Assembly (NCBI GenBank): GCA_902805995.1
Contig: CADCUU010000104.1
Location: 1 to 7,253 of the forward strand
Direction of reading: 5' to 3'
Source: an uncultured Rubellimicrobium sp.
GTDB lineage: Bacteria; Pseudomonadota; Alphaproteobacteria; Rhodobacterales; Rhodobacteraceae
Length of the DNA: 7,253 nucleotides
Below the pieces are notes generated by a model. The model was not told where the DNA came from, did no database searches, and was given only the letters and a program-made list of their open reading frames with translations. The translations under genes and the position numbers were made by a program. Position 1 is the stretch's first letter, and the number at the start of each line of letters is the position of its first letter. This document shows positions 1-6,348 of the stretch, one piece after another.

Positions 1-306
1 ATGACGCCGCTGGGCCTTTGGTCGTGGGAGCCCATGTCGGGGGCGGACTGGGGCTGGATGGCGGCGCTTTGCGTGCTGGCCTGCACGGCGCACTGGCTCC
101 TCATCAAGACCTACGAGGTGGCGGAGGCCTCGTCCGTCCAGCCGTTCGCCTATCTTCAGCTCGTCTTTGCCACGGGCTTGGGCGTCGTGCTCTTTGGCGA
201 GGTGCTGGAGGTCACGACCGTCGTCGGTTCCGCCATCGTGGTGGGGGCGGGGCTGTTCACGCTGTGGCGCGAGCGCGTCCGGCGCATCAGGGAGTTGCAC
301 GAATGA
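1..306 (+). CDS. EamA/DMT-family membrane transporter, C-terminal part (5' end outside window)
   Basis: The visible 101 residues are strongly hydrophobic. Three likely membrane helices lie at about residues 18-38, 48-68 and 73-89, followed by a basic tail (LWRERVRRIREL), the usual cytoplasmic end of drug/metabolite transporters. The segment 'ASSVQPFAYLQLVFATGLGVVLFGE' (about 43-67) resembles the end of an EamA repeat, where a Pro-containing helix is followed by a conserved Glu. EamA proteins are usually about 280-300 residues with ten helices, so only the last third is here; the ATG at base 1 is therefore probably an internal Met rather than the start. The substrate cannot be read from sequence; the family exports or imports small metabolites and amino acids. 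Its TGA overlaps the next gene's ATG (ATGA), so the two are probably co-transcribed and translationally coupled, hinting that the transporter handles a hydroxy or keto acid related to that enzyme. Confidence 0.85.
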   Translation: MTPLGLWSWEPMSGADWGWMAALCVLACTAHWLLIKTYEVAEASSVQPFAYLQLVFATGLGVVLFGEVLEVTTVVGSAIVVGAGLFTLWRERVRRIRELHE

Positions 307-1217
307 AGCCTGCCGTACTTGTCCTTCAGCCGCTGTCGTCCGCACGTCAGGCGGAGCTGGAGTCCCTTTACGAGGTGCATCGCGCGGAGGCGCTGCCGCC
401 CGACGTGGCCGACCGGATCGACGCGGTGGTCACGGACGGGCATCATGGGCTTTCGTCGGATCAGGTGGCGATGCTGCCGCGGCTGCGGCTGGTGGCCTCG
501 GGCTCGGCGGGGCTGGAGGGGATCGACCGGGGGGCACTGGCCGCGCGGGGCATTCCGCTGACGAACCCCGCCGTGGCTCTGGCCGAGGAGGTGGCGGATG
601 TTGCGATGATGCTGCTTCTGGCGGGGTGGAAGGACCTGCGGGCGCTGGATGCCTTTGTGCGGACAGGGGAGTGGGGACGGGGGGAGTTTCCGCTGGGCCG
701 GGCGCTCGCGGGGCGGACCCTCGGTATCCTGGGCCTCGGCACGATCGGGGTGGCGGTGGCGAAGCGGGCCGAGGCGTTCGGGCTGCGGGTGGCCTACCAT
801 TCGCGGCATGAGAAGCCGGGGGGCTACGCCTATGAGCCGACGCTGCTGGGGCTGGCGGAGCGGAGCGACATCCTGATGGTCATCGTGCCCGGCGGGGCCG
901 AGACCAAGGGAATGGTCGATGCCGCCGTGCTGGAGGCGCTGGGGCCGGAGGGGCTGCTGGTGAACGTCGCGCGGGGGACGGTGGTGGACGAGCCCGCGCT
1001 GATCGCGGCGCTGGAGTCCGGGCGGCTTGGTGGTGCGGCGCTGGACGTGATGTGGAATGAGCCGCGGCCCGATCCGAAGCTGACGGCGCTGCCGAATGTC
1101 GTGCTGACGCCCCATGTGGGGAGCGCCACGCGGGAGACGCGGGACGCGATGTCGGCCAACGTGCTCGCAAACCTGCGGGCGCTGTTCGCGGGGGAGGCGC
1201 TGGTGAGCGAGGTGTAG
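303..1217 (+). CDS. D-2-hydroxyacid dehydrogenase (glyoxylate/hydroxypyruvate reductase-like)
   Basis: This 304-residue cytoplasmic oxidoreductase interconverts 2-keto acids and D-2-hydroxy acids with NAD(P)H. It has the full two-domain family layout: N-terminal substrate domain (about 1-95), Rossmann domain (about 100-270) and a return to the first domain at the C-terminus. The nucleotide loop GLGTIG is at 144-149. The catalytic triad is visible as Arg224 in NVARG, Glu253 in WNEP and His271 in TPHVGSAT. After the second Rossmann strand the sequence is YHSRHEK (165-171); an Arg here instead of Asp suggests NADP(H) preference. The ATG at 303 is chosen because it overlaps the transporter stop (ATGA) and has AGGGAG at 289-294, 8 bases upstream. 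The frame stays open further upstream, but that stretch does not look like this family. Glyoxylate or hydroxypyruvate reduction is the likeliest activity; the exact substrate is inference. Confidence 0.93.
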   Translation: MKPAVLVLQPLSSARQAELESLYEVHRAEALPPDVADRIDAVVTDGHHGLSSDQVAMLPRLRLVASGSAGLEGIDRGALAARGIPLTNPAVALAEEVADVAMMLLLAGWKDLRALDAFVRTGEWGRGEFPLGRALAGRTLGILGLGTIGVAVAKRAEAFGLRVAYHSRHEKPGGYAYEPTLLGLAERSDILMVIVPGGAETKGMVDAAVLEALGPEGLLVNVARGTVVDEPALIAALESGRLGGAALDVMWNEPRPDPKLTALPNVVLTPHVGSATRETRDAMSANVLANLRALFAGEALVSEV

Positions 1218-1224
1218 GGGGTCG

Positions 1225-1246
1225 CGCCCTCCCTTGGGGGAGGGCG
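1225..1246. terminator. hairpin between convergent genes, possible bidirectional terminator
   Basis: CGCCCTCCC (1225-1233) and GGGAGGGCG (1238-1246) form a perfect 9-bp GC stem with a TTGG loop. It lies 7 bases after the hydroxyacid dehydrogenase stop and 25 bases from the stop of the convergent denD-like gene. There is no T-run on either side, so it is not a textbook intrinsic terminator, but the position between two converging stops supports a termination or mRNA 3'-end role. Confidence 0.5.
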
Positions 1247-1271
1247 GCGGATGCTGGGGTGGCTTGGGGCG

Positions 1272-2252
1272 TCAGGCCCCGTCCGCGACCGGTACCCGGC
1301 CTCCGAGTTCGTCCTCGATGTGGACCTGGATGATCTCGTCGAAGCTCTGCTCCGAGGTGAAGCCGAGGTCGCGGCCGCGCCTGGCCTCGAAGCGGGCGGG
1401 CCAGGTCTGGACGATGGCCCAGACGGCGGGGTCGGGGCGTTCCTCGATCAGCGACACGGCGCGGTCGCCCGCGACGCGGCGCAGGGCCTCGATCTGATCG
1501 GCCACGGTGACGGCGATGCCGGGCGGGATCACGGCGCGGCGGGCGCCCAGAGGGGCCGTGTCCATCGTCGCGGCATGGAGGATGAAGCCCACCGCCGAGC
1601 GGGGGGAGGCCATGGTGTGCGTGACCTCTCGGGGGACGGGCAGGACGGCGGGGAGCCCACGGAGAGGCTCCCGGATGATGCCGGAGAAGAAGCCGGAGGC
1701 CGCGCGGTTGGGTGCGCCGGGGCGGACGCAGATCGTGGGGAAGCGGATCGACACGCCGTCGAGGAAGCTCTTGCGGGAGAAGTCGTTGACCAGAAGTTCT
1801 CCCATCAACTTCTGCGTGCCGTAGGAGGTCAGCGGCTGGGGGGCGAGGTCGTCGGGGATCGTGTCGGGGAAGGGGCGTCCGAACACGGCCTCGGTCGAGG
1901 CGTAGACGAAGCGGGGGTGGAGGCCAGCGCTCCGGATCCCTTCCAGCAGCGCGCGGGTCCCGTCGAGGTTGACGCGGTAGCCCAGGTCGAACTCGGCCTC
2001 GGCCTGGCCGGAGACGACCCCCGCGAGATGGACCACGAGGTCGGGGCGGTGGGCGAGGAGGGCGTCGATGGCGCCGGGCGCGGACAGGTCGCCGGTGACG
2101 GCAGTGACGCTTGCGCCTTGCGTCTCGGGCGTGACGACGTCGTGGAGGACGATCTGCTCAATTTGCTGGCCGCCGACCGCGCCGTCCGCCAGCAGGCGCT
2201 CCGCGAACTTCCGGCCGATCATGCCGGCCGCTCCGGTGATCAGGACGCGCAT
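1272..2252 (-). CDS. denD: D-erythronate dehydrogenase (DenD-type extended SDR)
   Basis: This 326-residue NAD-dependent epimerase/dehydratase-superfamily enzyme is close to DenD, which oxidises D-erythronate to 2-oxo-D-erythronate in C4 acid-sugar breakdown. The Rossmann motif TGAAGMIG is at 6-13. Asp38 at the end of strand 2 indicates NAD. The catalytic residues are Ser119/Thr120 (YAST) and the Tyr144-Lys148 pair (YGTQK). Segments that resemble remembered DenD sequences are VVSGQAEAEFDLGYRVNLD (79-97), FPTICVRPG (171-179), the ASGFFSGIIREPL stretch (185-197) and the SFDEII...IEDELGG end (303-318). The ATG is set by conservation from MRVLITG and by GGGGAGAGG (2264-2256) just upstream. The start shares one base with the stop of the upstream SDR gene (TGATG), implying translational coupling. 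The family is clear; D-erythronate itself as substrate is likely but rests on similarity, since the rest of that pathway is not in the window. Confidence 0.87.
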   Translation of the reverse strand: MRVLITGAAGMIGRKFAERLLADGAVGGQQIEQIVLHDVVTPETQGASVTAVTGDLSAPGAIDALLAHRPDLVVHLAGVVSGQAEAEFDLGYRVNLDGTRALLEGIRSAGLHPRFVYASTEAVFGRPFPDTIPDDLAPQPLTSYGTQKLMGELLVNDFSRKSFLDGVSIRFPTICVRPGAPNRAASGFFSGIIREPLRGLPAVLPVPREVTHTMASPRSAVGFILHAATMDTAPLGARRAVIPPGIAVTVADQIEALRRVAGDRAVSLIEERPDPAVWAIVQTWPARFEARRGRDLGFTSEQSFDEIIQVHIEDELGGRVPVADGA

Positions 2253-2989
2253 CAGCCTCTCCCCACCAAGGGCATCTTGGTCGCCATCACCGTGACGAAG
2301 GGGATGTTGGCCTGCAAGGGGAGGGAGGCCATGTGGAGCACGGTGCGGGCCACGTCGTCGGGGTCCATCGTGGCCTCGGCGCGGATCGATCCGTCGGCCT
2401 GGGGGACGCCCACCGTCATGGCCTGCGCCATCTCCGTCAGGGCGTTGCCGATGTCGATCTGGCCCGCGGCGATGTCGAAGGGGCGGCCGTCGAGGGAAAG
2501 GGACTTGGTGAGGCCGGTGATCGCGTGCTTGGTGGCCGTGTAGGCGACGGAGCCCGGTCGCGGGGCCTGGGCCGAGACGGAGCCGTTGTTGATGATGCGC
2601 CCGCCCTGGGGCTGCTGGCGGCGCATCTGGGCAAAGGCCGCGCGGGCGCAGAGGAAGCTGCCCGTCAGGTTCACGCGGACCACGTCGAGCCATTCCTCGA
2701 CCGGCGTTTCGTCGATGGTGGCGGGCTTGAAGCCCCGGCCCGCGTTGTTGAAGAGGAGGTCAAGGCGGCCCCACTCCTGCGCCACCCGCACGAAGGCCGC
2801 GTCCACCTGCGCGGGATCGGTCACGTCGCAGGGGAGGGGGAGGCCGCCGGTTTCGTGCGCGACCTCTTGCAAGAGGCCTTCGCGGCGGCCGAGGAGGGCT
2901 ACGCGCCAGCCTGCCTTTGCCAGTGCATTTGCCACGGCCCGGCCCACGCCGGTCCCTGCCCCGGTGACGATCGCTGTTCCTGCTGCCAC
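2252..2989 (-). CDS. classical short-chain dehydrogenase/reductase (SDR)
   Basis: This 245-residue cytoplasmic NAD(P)-dependent oxidoreductase has all classical SDR landmarks: TGAGTGVG (9-16), the GRR pair at 34-36/37 favouring NADP, CDVTD (54-58), NNAG (81-84), Asn107, Ser137 and the YTATK active site (Tyr150, Lys154). The usual PG motif after the active site is replaced by [12 protein letters not shown] (176-187), and the protein ends in [12 protein letters not shown], features that I recall from an alphaproteobacterial SDR subgroup. The start is GTG at 2989: the family begins a few residues before the first strand, and GGGAGAG (3001-2995) sits 5 bases upstream. It lies 49 bases after the glycosyltransferase stop and overlaps denD by one base, so it is probably in one operon with at least denD. 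The substrate is unknown; coupling to denD suggests a sugar acid or related hydroxy compound. Confidence 0.93.
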   Translation of the reverse strand: MAAGTAIVTGAGTGVGRAVANALAKAGWRVALLGRREGLLQEVAHETGGLPLPCDVTDPAQVDAAFVRVAQEWGRLDLLFNNAGRGFKPATIDETPVEEWLDVVRVNLTGSFLCARAAFAQMRRQQPQGGRIINNGSVSAQAPRPGSVAYTATKHAITGLTKSLSLDGRPFDIAAGQIDIGNALTEMAQAMTVGVPQADGSIRAEATMDPDDVARTVLHMASLPLQANIPFVTVMATKMPLVGRG

Positions 2990-2994
2990 GACTG

Positions 2995-3001
2995 CTCTCC
3001 C
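2995..3001 (-). promoter_or_regulatory. Shine-Dalgarno site fixing the SDR GTG start
   Basis: Read on the minus strand this is GGGAGAG, 5 bases before GTG at 2989. It supports the non-ATG start, because no ATG lies at a suitable position. Confidence 0.65.
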
Positions 3002-3038
3002 TGCCCTTTGCGGCTGGAGCCTAGACCGGGGGCGGGGC

Positions 3039-3968
3039 CTAGAGCCAGCCCATCGCGGCGAGGCCGAGGAGGCTCGCCTGTCCCTTGACGGACTGGCGGT
3101 GGAGCCCGGCGCGGTGGAGGCTCAGGGCGCGGGCCAGGGGGTTCCGCGCCGCGCGCAGGCGGGCGAAGGCGTCGAGGTCGGCGCGCGCCTGGGGGGTGAG
3201 GAGGGGGGCTACGGCCTGGAGCGCCGCGAGGTTGCGCGTGATCCAGTCGGCGAAGGCGCGGGCCCGGAGCGTGCGCAGGCGGGCAAGCGCCGCGCCCGGG
3301 CCTTGATGCGCGCCCATGAGGTTGGCGCCGTGCTGGCGGTAGAGGAGGCCGGGTTCGTCGTCGTTGACGATCCGCGCGCCCGCGCCCGCGGCCACGAGGT
3401 AGACCCACCAGTCGTGGTGGCGCACGCCCGCGTCCCGCGTGGCGGGGATCGTGGCGCGCAGGAGGGCGAGGGCCGGGGCGTCCAGCATCAGCGTGTTGCC
3501 GGCCAGGATGTTCTGGACGAGCGCGTTGCGGAAGGACGGCGGGCGCGGGTGCCGGACGGAGGGGGAGAGCGGGCGGAGATCCGCGTCGGTGCGGATGGTG
3601 CGGCTTGCATAGACGTTGGGCCGCGTGCCGTCCCCCGAGAGCTGCTGGAGCCCGCGGGCGAGCCTGTGGGGGAGCCAGACGTCGTCCTGGTCGGAGAGGG
3701 CGACGGGGCCCGGGGGAAGCTCGGGGTGGCCGAGGAGGTGGAGGAAGTTTGCGGCGCTGCCCTTGCGGGGGCCGTCGATGAGGCGGACGCGGCCTGGGTG
3801 GCGCGCGGCAAAGGCGCGCAGGAGATCGGGCGTGGCGTCGGTGGAGCCGTCGTCCGAGGCCCAGAGCGACCAGTCGGCATGGGACTGCGCCTCGAACGAG
3901 GCAAGCTGGGCGGGGAGATGCGTGGCGCCCTGAAAGGTCGCCATCAGGATGCGGACATGCGGCGCCAA
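3039..3968 (-). CDS. family 2 glycosyltransferase (rhamnosyltransferase-like), probable TTG start
   Basis: This is a 309-residue GT-A fold enzyme that moves a sugar from a nucleotide donor onto a growing surface glycan. From the TTG start: strand 1 [10 protein letters not shown] at 5-14, SDDGSTD at 38-44 (donor binding), SDQDDVW at 92-98 (the DXD-type metal site), HHDWW at 184-188 (acceptor/catalytic-base region) and [10 protein letters not shown] at 210-219, an ending typical of bacterial rhamnosyltransferase-type GT2 proteins. No membrane helix is evident, so it probably acts at the inner face of the membrane. The only in-frame starts are ATG 4133, TTG 3968 and ATG 3944. ATG 4133 would add 55 Gly/Pro/Arg-rich residues foreign to the family, and ATG 3944 would delete strand 1. 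TTG has GAAGG (3977-3973) 4 bases upstream and GGGGAG further out. It is divergent from the KpsE-like gene, which supports a polysaccharide role. The sugar is not predictable. Confidence 0.87.
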   Translation of the reverse strand: MAPHVRILMATFQGATHLPAQLASFEAQSHADWSLWASDDGSTDATPDLLRAFAARHPGRVRLIDGPRKGSAANFLHLLGHPELPPGPVALSDQDDVWLPHRLARGLQQLSGDGTRPNVYASRTIRTDADLRPLSPSVRHPRPPSFRNALVQNILAGNTLMLDAPALALLRATIPATRDAGVRHHDWWVYLVAAGAGARIVNDDEPGLLYRQHGANLMGAHQGPGAALARLRTLRARAFADWITRNLAALQAVAPLLTPQARADLDAFARLRAARNPLARALSLHRAGLHRQSVKGQASLLGLAAMGWL

Positions 3969-4164
3969 CCTGCCTTCACTCCCCGGGCCGGGCCGGGCGC
4001 CCCGCGCGGGGCACTGGCCATCTGGGCGCGGGCTATGTAGAACGGGGCAACGGAACGCAACCCGATCCGGCGACGCGGGCCCGCCCCGGATCCCATTCGC
4101 GCCCAGGGCGCGGCAGATCCCGGGCCCGCCCATGCCGTCGTGCCATCATCGTCAGGTCCCTCCT
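3969..4164. promoter_or_regulatory. divergent intergenic region between glycosyltransferase and KpsE-like genes
   Basis: These 196 bases must carry the promoters for both divergent genes. They hold several symmetric elements: a perfect 14-bp palindrome GCCCCGCGCGGGGC (3999-4012), the outer arms GATCCGG (4064-4070) and CCGGATC (4086-4092) enclosing the palindrome GCGGGCCCGC (4075-4084), and the distant inverted pair CTGGGCGCG (4022-4030) / CGCGCCCAG (4098-4106). In DNA this GC-rich some symmetry is expected by chance, so operator function is inference. The least GC-rich stretch, about 4031-4060, contains the best minus-strand promoter candidate. Confidence 0.5.
4034..4060 (-). promoter_or_regulatory. 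weak sigma70-like promoter candidate for the glycosyltransferase operon
   Basis: On the minus strand TTGCGT (4060-4055) is followed after 15 bases by TACATA (4039-4034). The boxes are recognisable but the spacing is shorter than the usual 16-18. If used, transcription would begin near 4027, leaving a leader of about 60 bases before the TTG start and excluding the ATG at 4133 as the start codon. Confidence 0.22.
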
Positions 4165-5712
4165 ATGAGCGCTCAAGGTCCCGTCGACATGCCGCCCCCC
4201 CGCGAGGCTATGCCCCAGCCGCAGGCCGAGGGCGAGGAGAGCGTCCTGTCGCTCGAGGAACGCAAGGCCAGGATGCAGCAGGCGCGTGCCGCCGGTGGAG
4301 GCGCGCCCGCCGCCCCGGTCGGTCCCCGGCCCGTTGCGGATGTTGAGGCGTCCGGCGGCGGCGGTGGTGCGCCCCGGCCGACGGCGGTGCCAGCCCCGGC
4401 CCCGGCGCCCAGACCCGGCCCCAAGGCCGGGGGAGCCGGTCCTCGGGCAGCGGGTGGCCCCGGTGGCGGTGCCCGGCCCGCCGGAGCGCCTGCCGGACCT
4501 GCCGCTGTTCCCGCGCCCGCGCCTGCGTCTCTCCCCATCGCCCAGTCGGCCGGGCCGGCGCGGGCCCGCACGCGGCACTGGGCGGTGCTGGTCAGCTTCC
4601 TCCTCCTCGTGATGGTGCCGACCGGCGTGACCGCCTGGTACCTGTGGGAGCGCGCCGCGCCCCGCTACGCCTCCACCGTAGGGTTCTCCGTCCGGACCGA
4701 GGATTCGGGGTCGGCCATGGAGTTGCTGGGCGGCATGATGGCGCTGGGCGGGGGCGGCTCCTCCTCGTCGGACACGGACATCCTGTACCGCTTCATCCAG
4801 AGCCAGGAGATCGTGCGCTCGGTCGATGAGCGGCTCGACCTGCGCGCGCTCTGGTCCAAGGGCGACCCGGAGGTCGATCCCGTCTTCGCCTACCATTCTC
4901 CCGGCACCATCGAGGACCTGCACGACCACTGGACGCGCATGGTGTCGGTCTACAACGACACTGGGACCGGCCTTCTGGACGTCGAGGTCCAGGCCTTCAC
5001 GCCCGAGGATGCCCGGGCCATTGCCCAGGCGATCTACGAGGAGTCCCAGACGCTCATCAACCGGCTGTCGGACATCGCCCAGGAGGATACGACGCGCCTC
5101 GCCCGGGAGGAGCTGGACGAGTCGGTGGAGCGGCTCAAGGTCGCGCGGGCCGCGATGACGCGGTTCCGCAATGAGACTCAGATCGTGGACCCGGCGACCT
5201 CTCTCCAGAGCCAGATGGGCCTGTTGTCTCAGCTGGAGCAGCAGCTGGCACAGGGGCTGATCGAACTCGATCTTCTGCGGCAGAGCACGAGCGGCGACGA
5301 TCCCCGCGTCCAGCAGGCGGAGGCCCGCGTGGGGGTGATCGAAGCGCGCATGGACCAGGAACGCGCGAAGCTGGGCCTTGGTCGGCCCGCAACCGGGATC
5401 GACTCGGACGCGCCGGAGGGCACTGCGCTGCCGGGAACGGCCTTCGCGGACCTCGTGGGGGAGTACGAGAGCCTGGCGGTGGATCTGGAGTTCGGGCAGC
5501 AGGCCTATGTCGCGGCGCTGGCCTCCTATGATGGGGCGCTGGCCGAGAGCCGTCAGCAGACCCGCTACCTCGCCGCCCATGTGGAGCCCACGCTGGCGGA
5601 GCGCGCAGACTATCCCCGGCGCTGGACGCTGACGCTGCTCACGGGGTTCTTCGCGATGCTGGCCTGGGCGATGCTCACGCTCGGGGCCTACGCGCTTCGC
5701 GACCGCCGCTAG
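4165..5712 (+). CDS. KpsE/CtrB/BexC-like capsule polysaccharide export inner-membrane protein (PCP family)
   Basis: This 515-residue protein has the polysaccharide co-polymerase layout: cytoplasmic N-terminus, membrane helix 1 at about 139-160 (HWAVLVSFLLLVMVPTG...), a large periplasmic domain, and helix 2 at about 487-508 followed by a short basic end (LRDRR). The periplasmic part opens with YASTVGFSVR (168-177), the Wzz-like strand, and includes long helical, probably coiled-coil stretches at about 305-336 and 345-405. A Pro/Tyr-Pro motif precedes helix 2 (EPTLAERADYPRRW, 474-487), as in KpsE-type proteins. Such proteins link the ABC exporter to the outer-membrane channel in capsule export. 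The first 136 residues are unusual: an acidic/basic helix (about 22-42) then an Ala/Pro/Gly-rich tail. ATG 4165 is chosen over ATG 4132 because CAGG lies 8 bases upstream of it and 4132 has no ribosome site; ATG 4189 remains possible. No ABC-transporter genes are adjacent. Confidence 0.87.
   Translation: MSAQGPVDMPPPREAMPQPQAEGEESVLSLEERKARMQQARAAGGGAPAAPVGPRPVADVEASGGGGGAPRPTAVPAPAPAPRPGPKAGGAGPRAAGGPGGGARPAGAPAGPAAVPAPAPASLPIAQSAGPARARTRHWAVLVSFLLLVMVPTGVTAWYLWERAAPRYASTVGFSVRTEDSGSAMELLGGMMALGGGGSSSSDTDILYRFIQSQEIVRSVDERLDLRALWSKGDPEVDPVFAYHSPGTIEDLHDHWTRMVSVYNDTGTGLLDVEVQAFTPEDARAIAQAIYEESQTLINRLSDIAQEDTTRLAREELDESVERLKVARAAMTRFRNETQIVDPATSLQSQMGLLSQLEQQLAQGLIELDLLRQSTSGDDPRVQQAEARVGVIEARMDQERAKLGLGRPATGIDSDAPEGTALPGTAFADLVGEYESLAVDLEFGQQAYVAALASYDGALAESRQQTRYLAAHVEPTLAERADYPRRWTLTLLTGFFAMLAWAMLTLGAYALRDRR
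4285..4569 (+). other. low-complexity Ala/Pro/Gly coding segment in the KpsE-like tail
   Basis: Residues about 41-135 of the KpsE-like protein are almost entirely Ala, Pro, Gly and Arg, with a Gly run (GGGGG at 64-68) and two copies of VPAPAPA (75-81 and 115-121, bases 4387-4407 and 4507-4527). It is predicted to be disordered and cytoplasmic, lying just before membrane helix 1. The consecutive and alternating prolines make it a plausible EF-P-sensitive stretch. Confidence 0.75.
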
Positions 5713-5717
5713 GGAAA

Positions 5718-5760
5718 CGAGAAGCGGCGCGTCCCGGTGGGGGCGCGCCGCTTTGGGTCG
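5718..5760. terminator. strong hairpin, probable bidirectional terminator
   Basis: AAGCGGCGCG (5722-5731) pairs perfectly with CGCGCCGCTT (5744-5753). The intervening bases can extend the stem with CCC/GGG and one T-G pair to 14 bp around a GGTG loop (5736-5739). It begins 9 bases after the KpsE-like stop and ends 28 bases from the stop of convergent efp. Short T-runs follow on both readings (TTT on plus, CTCGTTT on minus), which fits termination from both sides. Confidence 0.8.
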
Positions 5761-5781
5761 TTCAGGACCTGTAAGGGTCGG

Positions 5782-6348
5782 TCACTCCTGCGAGCGGCCC
5801 TGGTAGGAGTTGTCCTCGGTGTTGATGACGATCCGCGTGCCCACGCCGATATGCGGGGGGACCATGACGCGGATGCCGCTCGCCGTCATGGCGGGCTTGT
5901 AGGAGGACGACGCCGTCTGGCCCTTCACCACGGGCTCGGTCTCGACGATCTCCACGGTGATCTTCTGGGGGTATTCGATGCCGACCGCGACGCCTTCGTA
6001 GGTCTTGAGGAAGACGCGCATCCCTTCCTGGAGGTAGACCTTGTCGTCGCCGATCATGTCGGCCGCGACGGCGATCTGCTCGTAGGATTCGGGCTGCATG
6101 AAGTGGAAGCCTTCGCCGTCCTCGTAGAGGAAGTCGTATTCACGCTCGTCCACGTTGACCTTCTCGACCTGCTCGACGGTGCGCCACCGCTCGCTCACCT
6201 TGACGCCGTCGGACAGGCGGCGAAGGTCGGCGGAGGTCGTGGGCGTGCCCTTGCCGGGGTGGAAGTTCGAGACGGTCAGCACGGCGTAAAGCTTGCCGTC
6301 GATCTCGAGCACGTTGCCCTTGCGGAGGGAGGAAGCGATGACTTTCAC
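5782..6348 (-). CDS. efp: translation elongation factor P (EF-P)
   Basis: This 188-residue protein has the normal EF-P length. EF-P binds the ribosome between the P and E sites and promotes peptide bond formation at polyproline stretches. It has the N-terminal KOW-like domain (about 1-62), the central OB domain (about 65-127) and the C-terminal OB domain (about 128-186). The modified loop HPGKGTP (30-36) carries Lys33, equivalent to E. coli Lys34, which receives beta-lysine. The C-terminal signature is intact ([18 protein letters not shown], 168-185). The start is GTG at 6348: [11 protein letters not shown] is the conserved EF-P beginning and AAGGA (6361-6357) lies 8 bases upstream. The open frame continues upstream but over the divergent epmA gene. 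Lys33 and the adjacent epmA together indicate the beta-lysyl pathway rather than rhamnosylation, which uses Arg at this position. Confidence 0.97.
   Translation of the reverse strand: MKVIASSLRKGNVLEIDGKLYAVLTVSNFHPGKGTPTTSADLRRLSDGVKVSERWRTVEQVEKVNVDEREYDFLYEDGEGFHFMQPESYEQIAVAADMIGDDKVYLQEGMRVFLKTYEGVAVGIEYPQKITVEIVETEPVVKGQTASSSYKPAMTASGIRVMVPPHIGVGTRIVINTEDNSYQGRSQE

Noticed and set aside
18..302. N-terminal extension of the hydroxyacid dehydrogenase upstream of 303
   Set aside because: Those codons lie out of frame over the transporter gene and give a Gly/Arg/His-rich sequence foreign to the family.
156..1115. 319-codon minus-strand frame opposite the hydroxyacid dehydrogenase
   Set aside because: Arg/Pro/Gln-rich shadow of a gene with an intact catalytic triad.
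1251..2543. 430-codon plus-strand open frame opposite denD and the SDR
   Set aside because: It is antisense to two genes with full catalytic motifs, its product is Gly/Ala/Asp/Glu-rich with no recognisable domain, and long antisense frames are expected at this GC content.
3020..3042. CTAG-containing imperfect inverted repeat near the glycosyltransferase stop
   Set aside because: Only a few pairs with a mismatch; too weak to call a terminator, and the downstream SDR gene is probably co-transcribed.
2586..4040. 484-codon plus-strand frame across the SDR and glycosyltransferase
   Set aside because: It spans two minus-strand genes and their gap with no domain; a GC-driven shadow frame.
3949..4164. 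N-terminal extension of the KpsE-like gene to an upstream ATG at 3949 or 4132
   Set aside because: It would overlap the divergent glycosyltransferase start and the intergenic dyads, has no ribosome site, and gives a composition unlike a coding leader.
4387..4527. Two VPAPAPA-coding copies as a DNA direct repeat
   Set aside because: The copies use different codons, so the similarity is at the protein level within a low-complexity linker, not a recent DNA duplication.
4033..5580. 515-codon minus-strand open frame opposite the KpsE-like gene
   Set aside because: The product is Arg/Gly/His-rich without domain features; the plus-strand frame has two membrane helices and PCP motifs.
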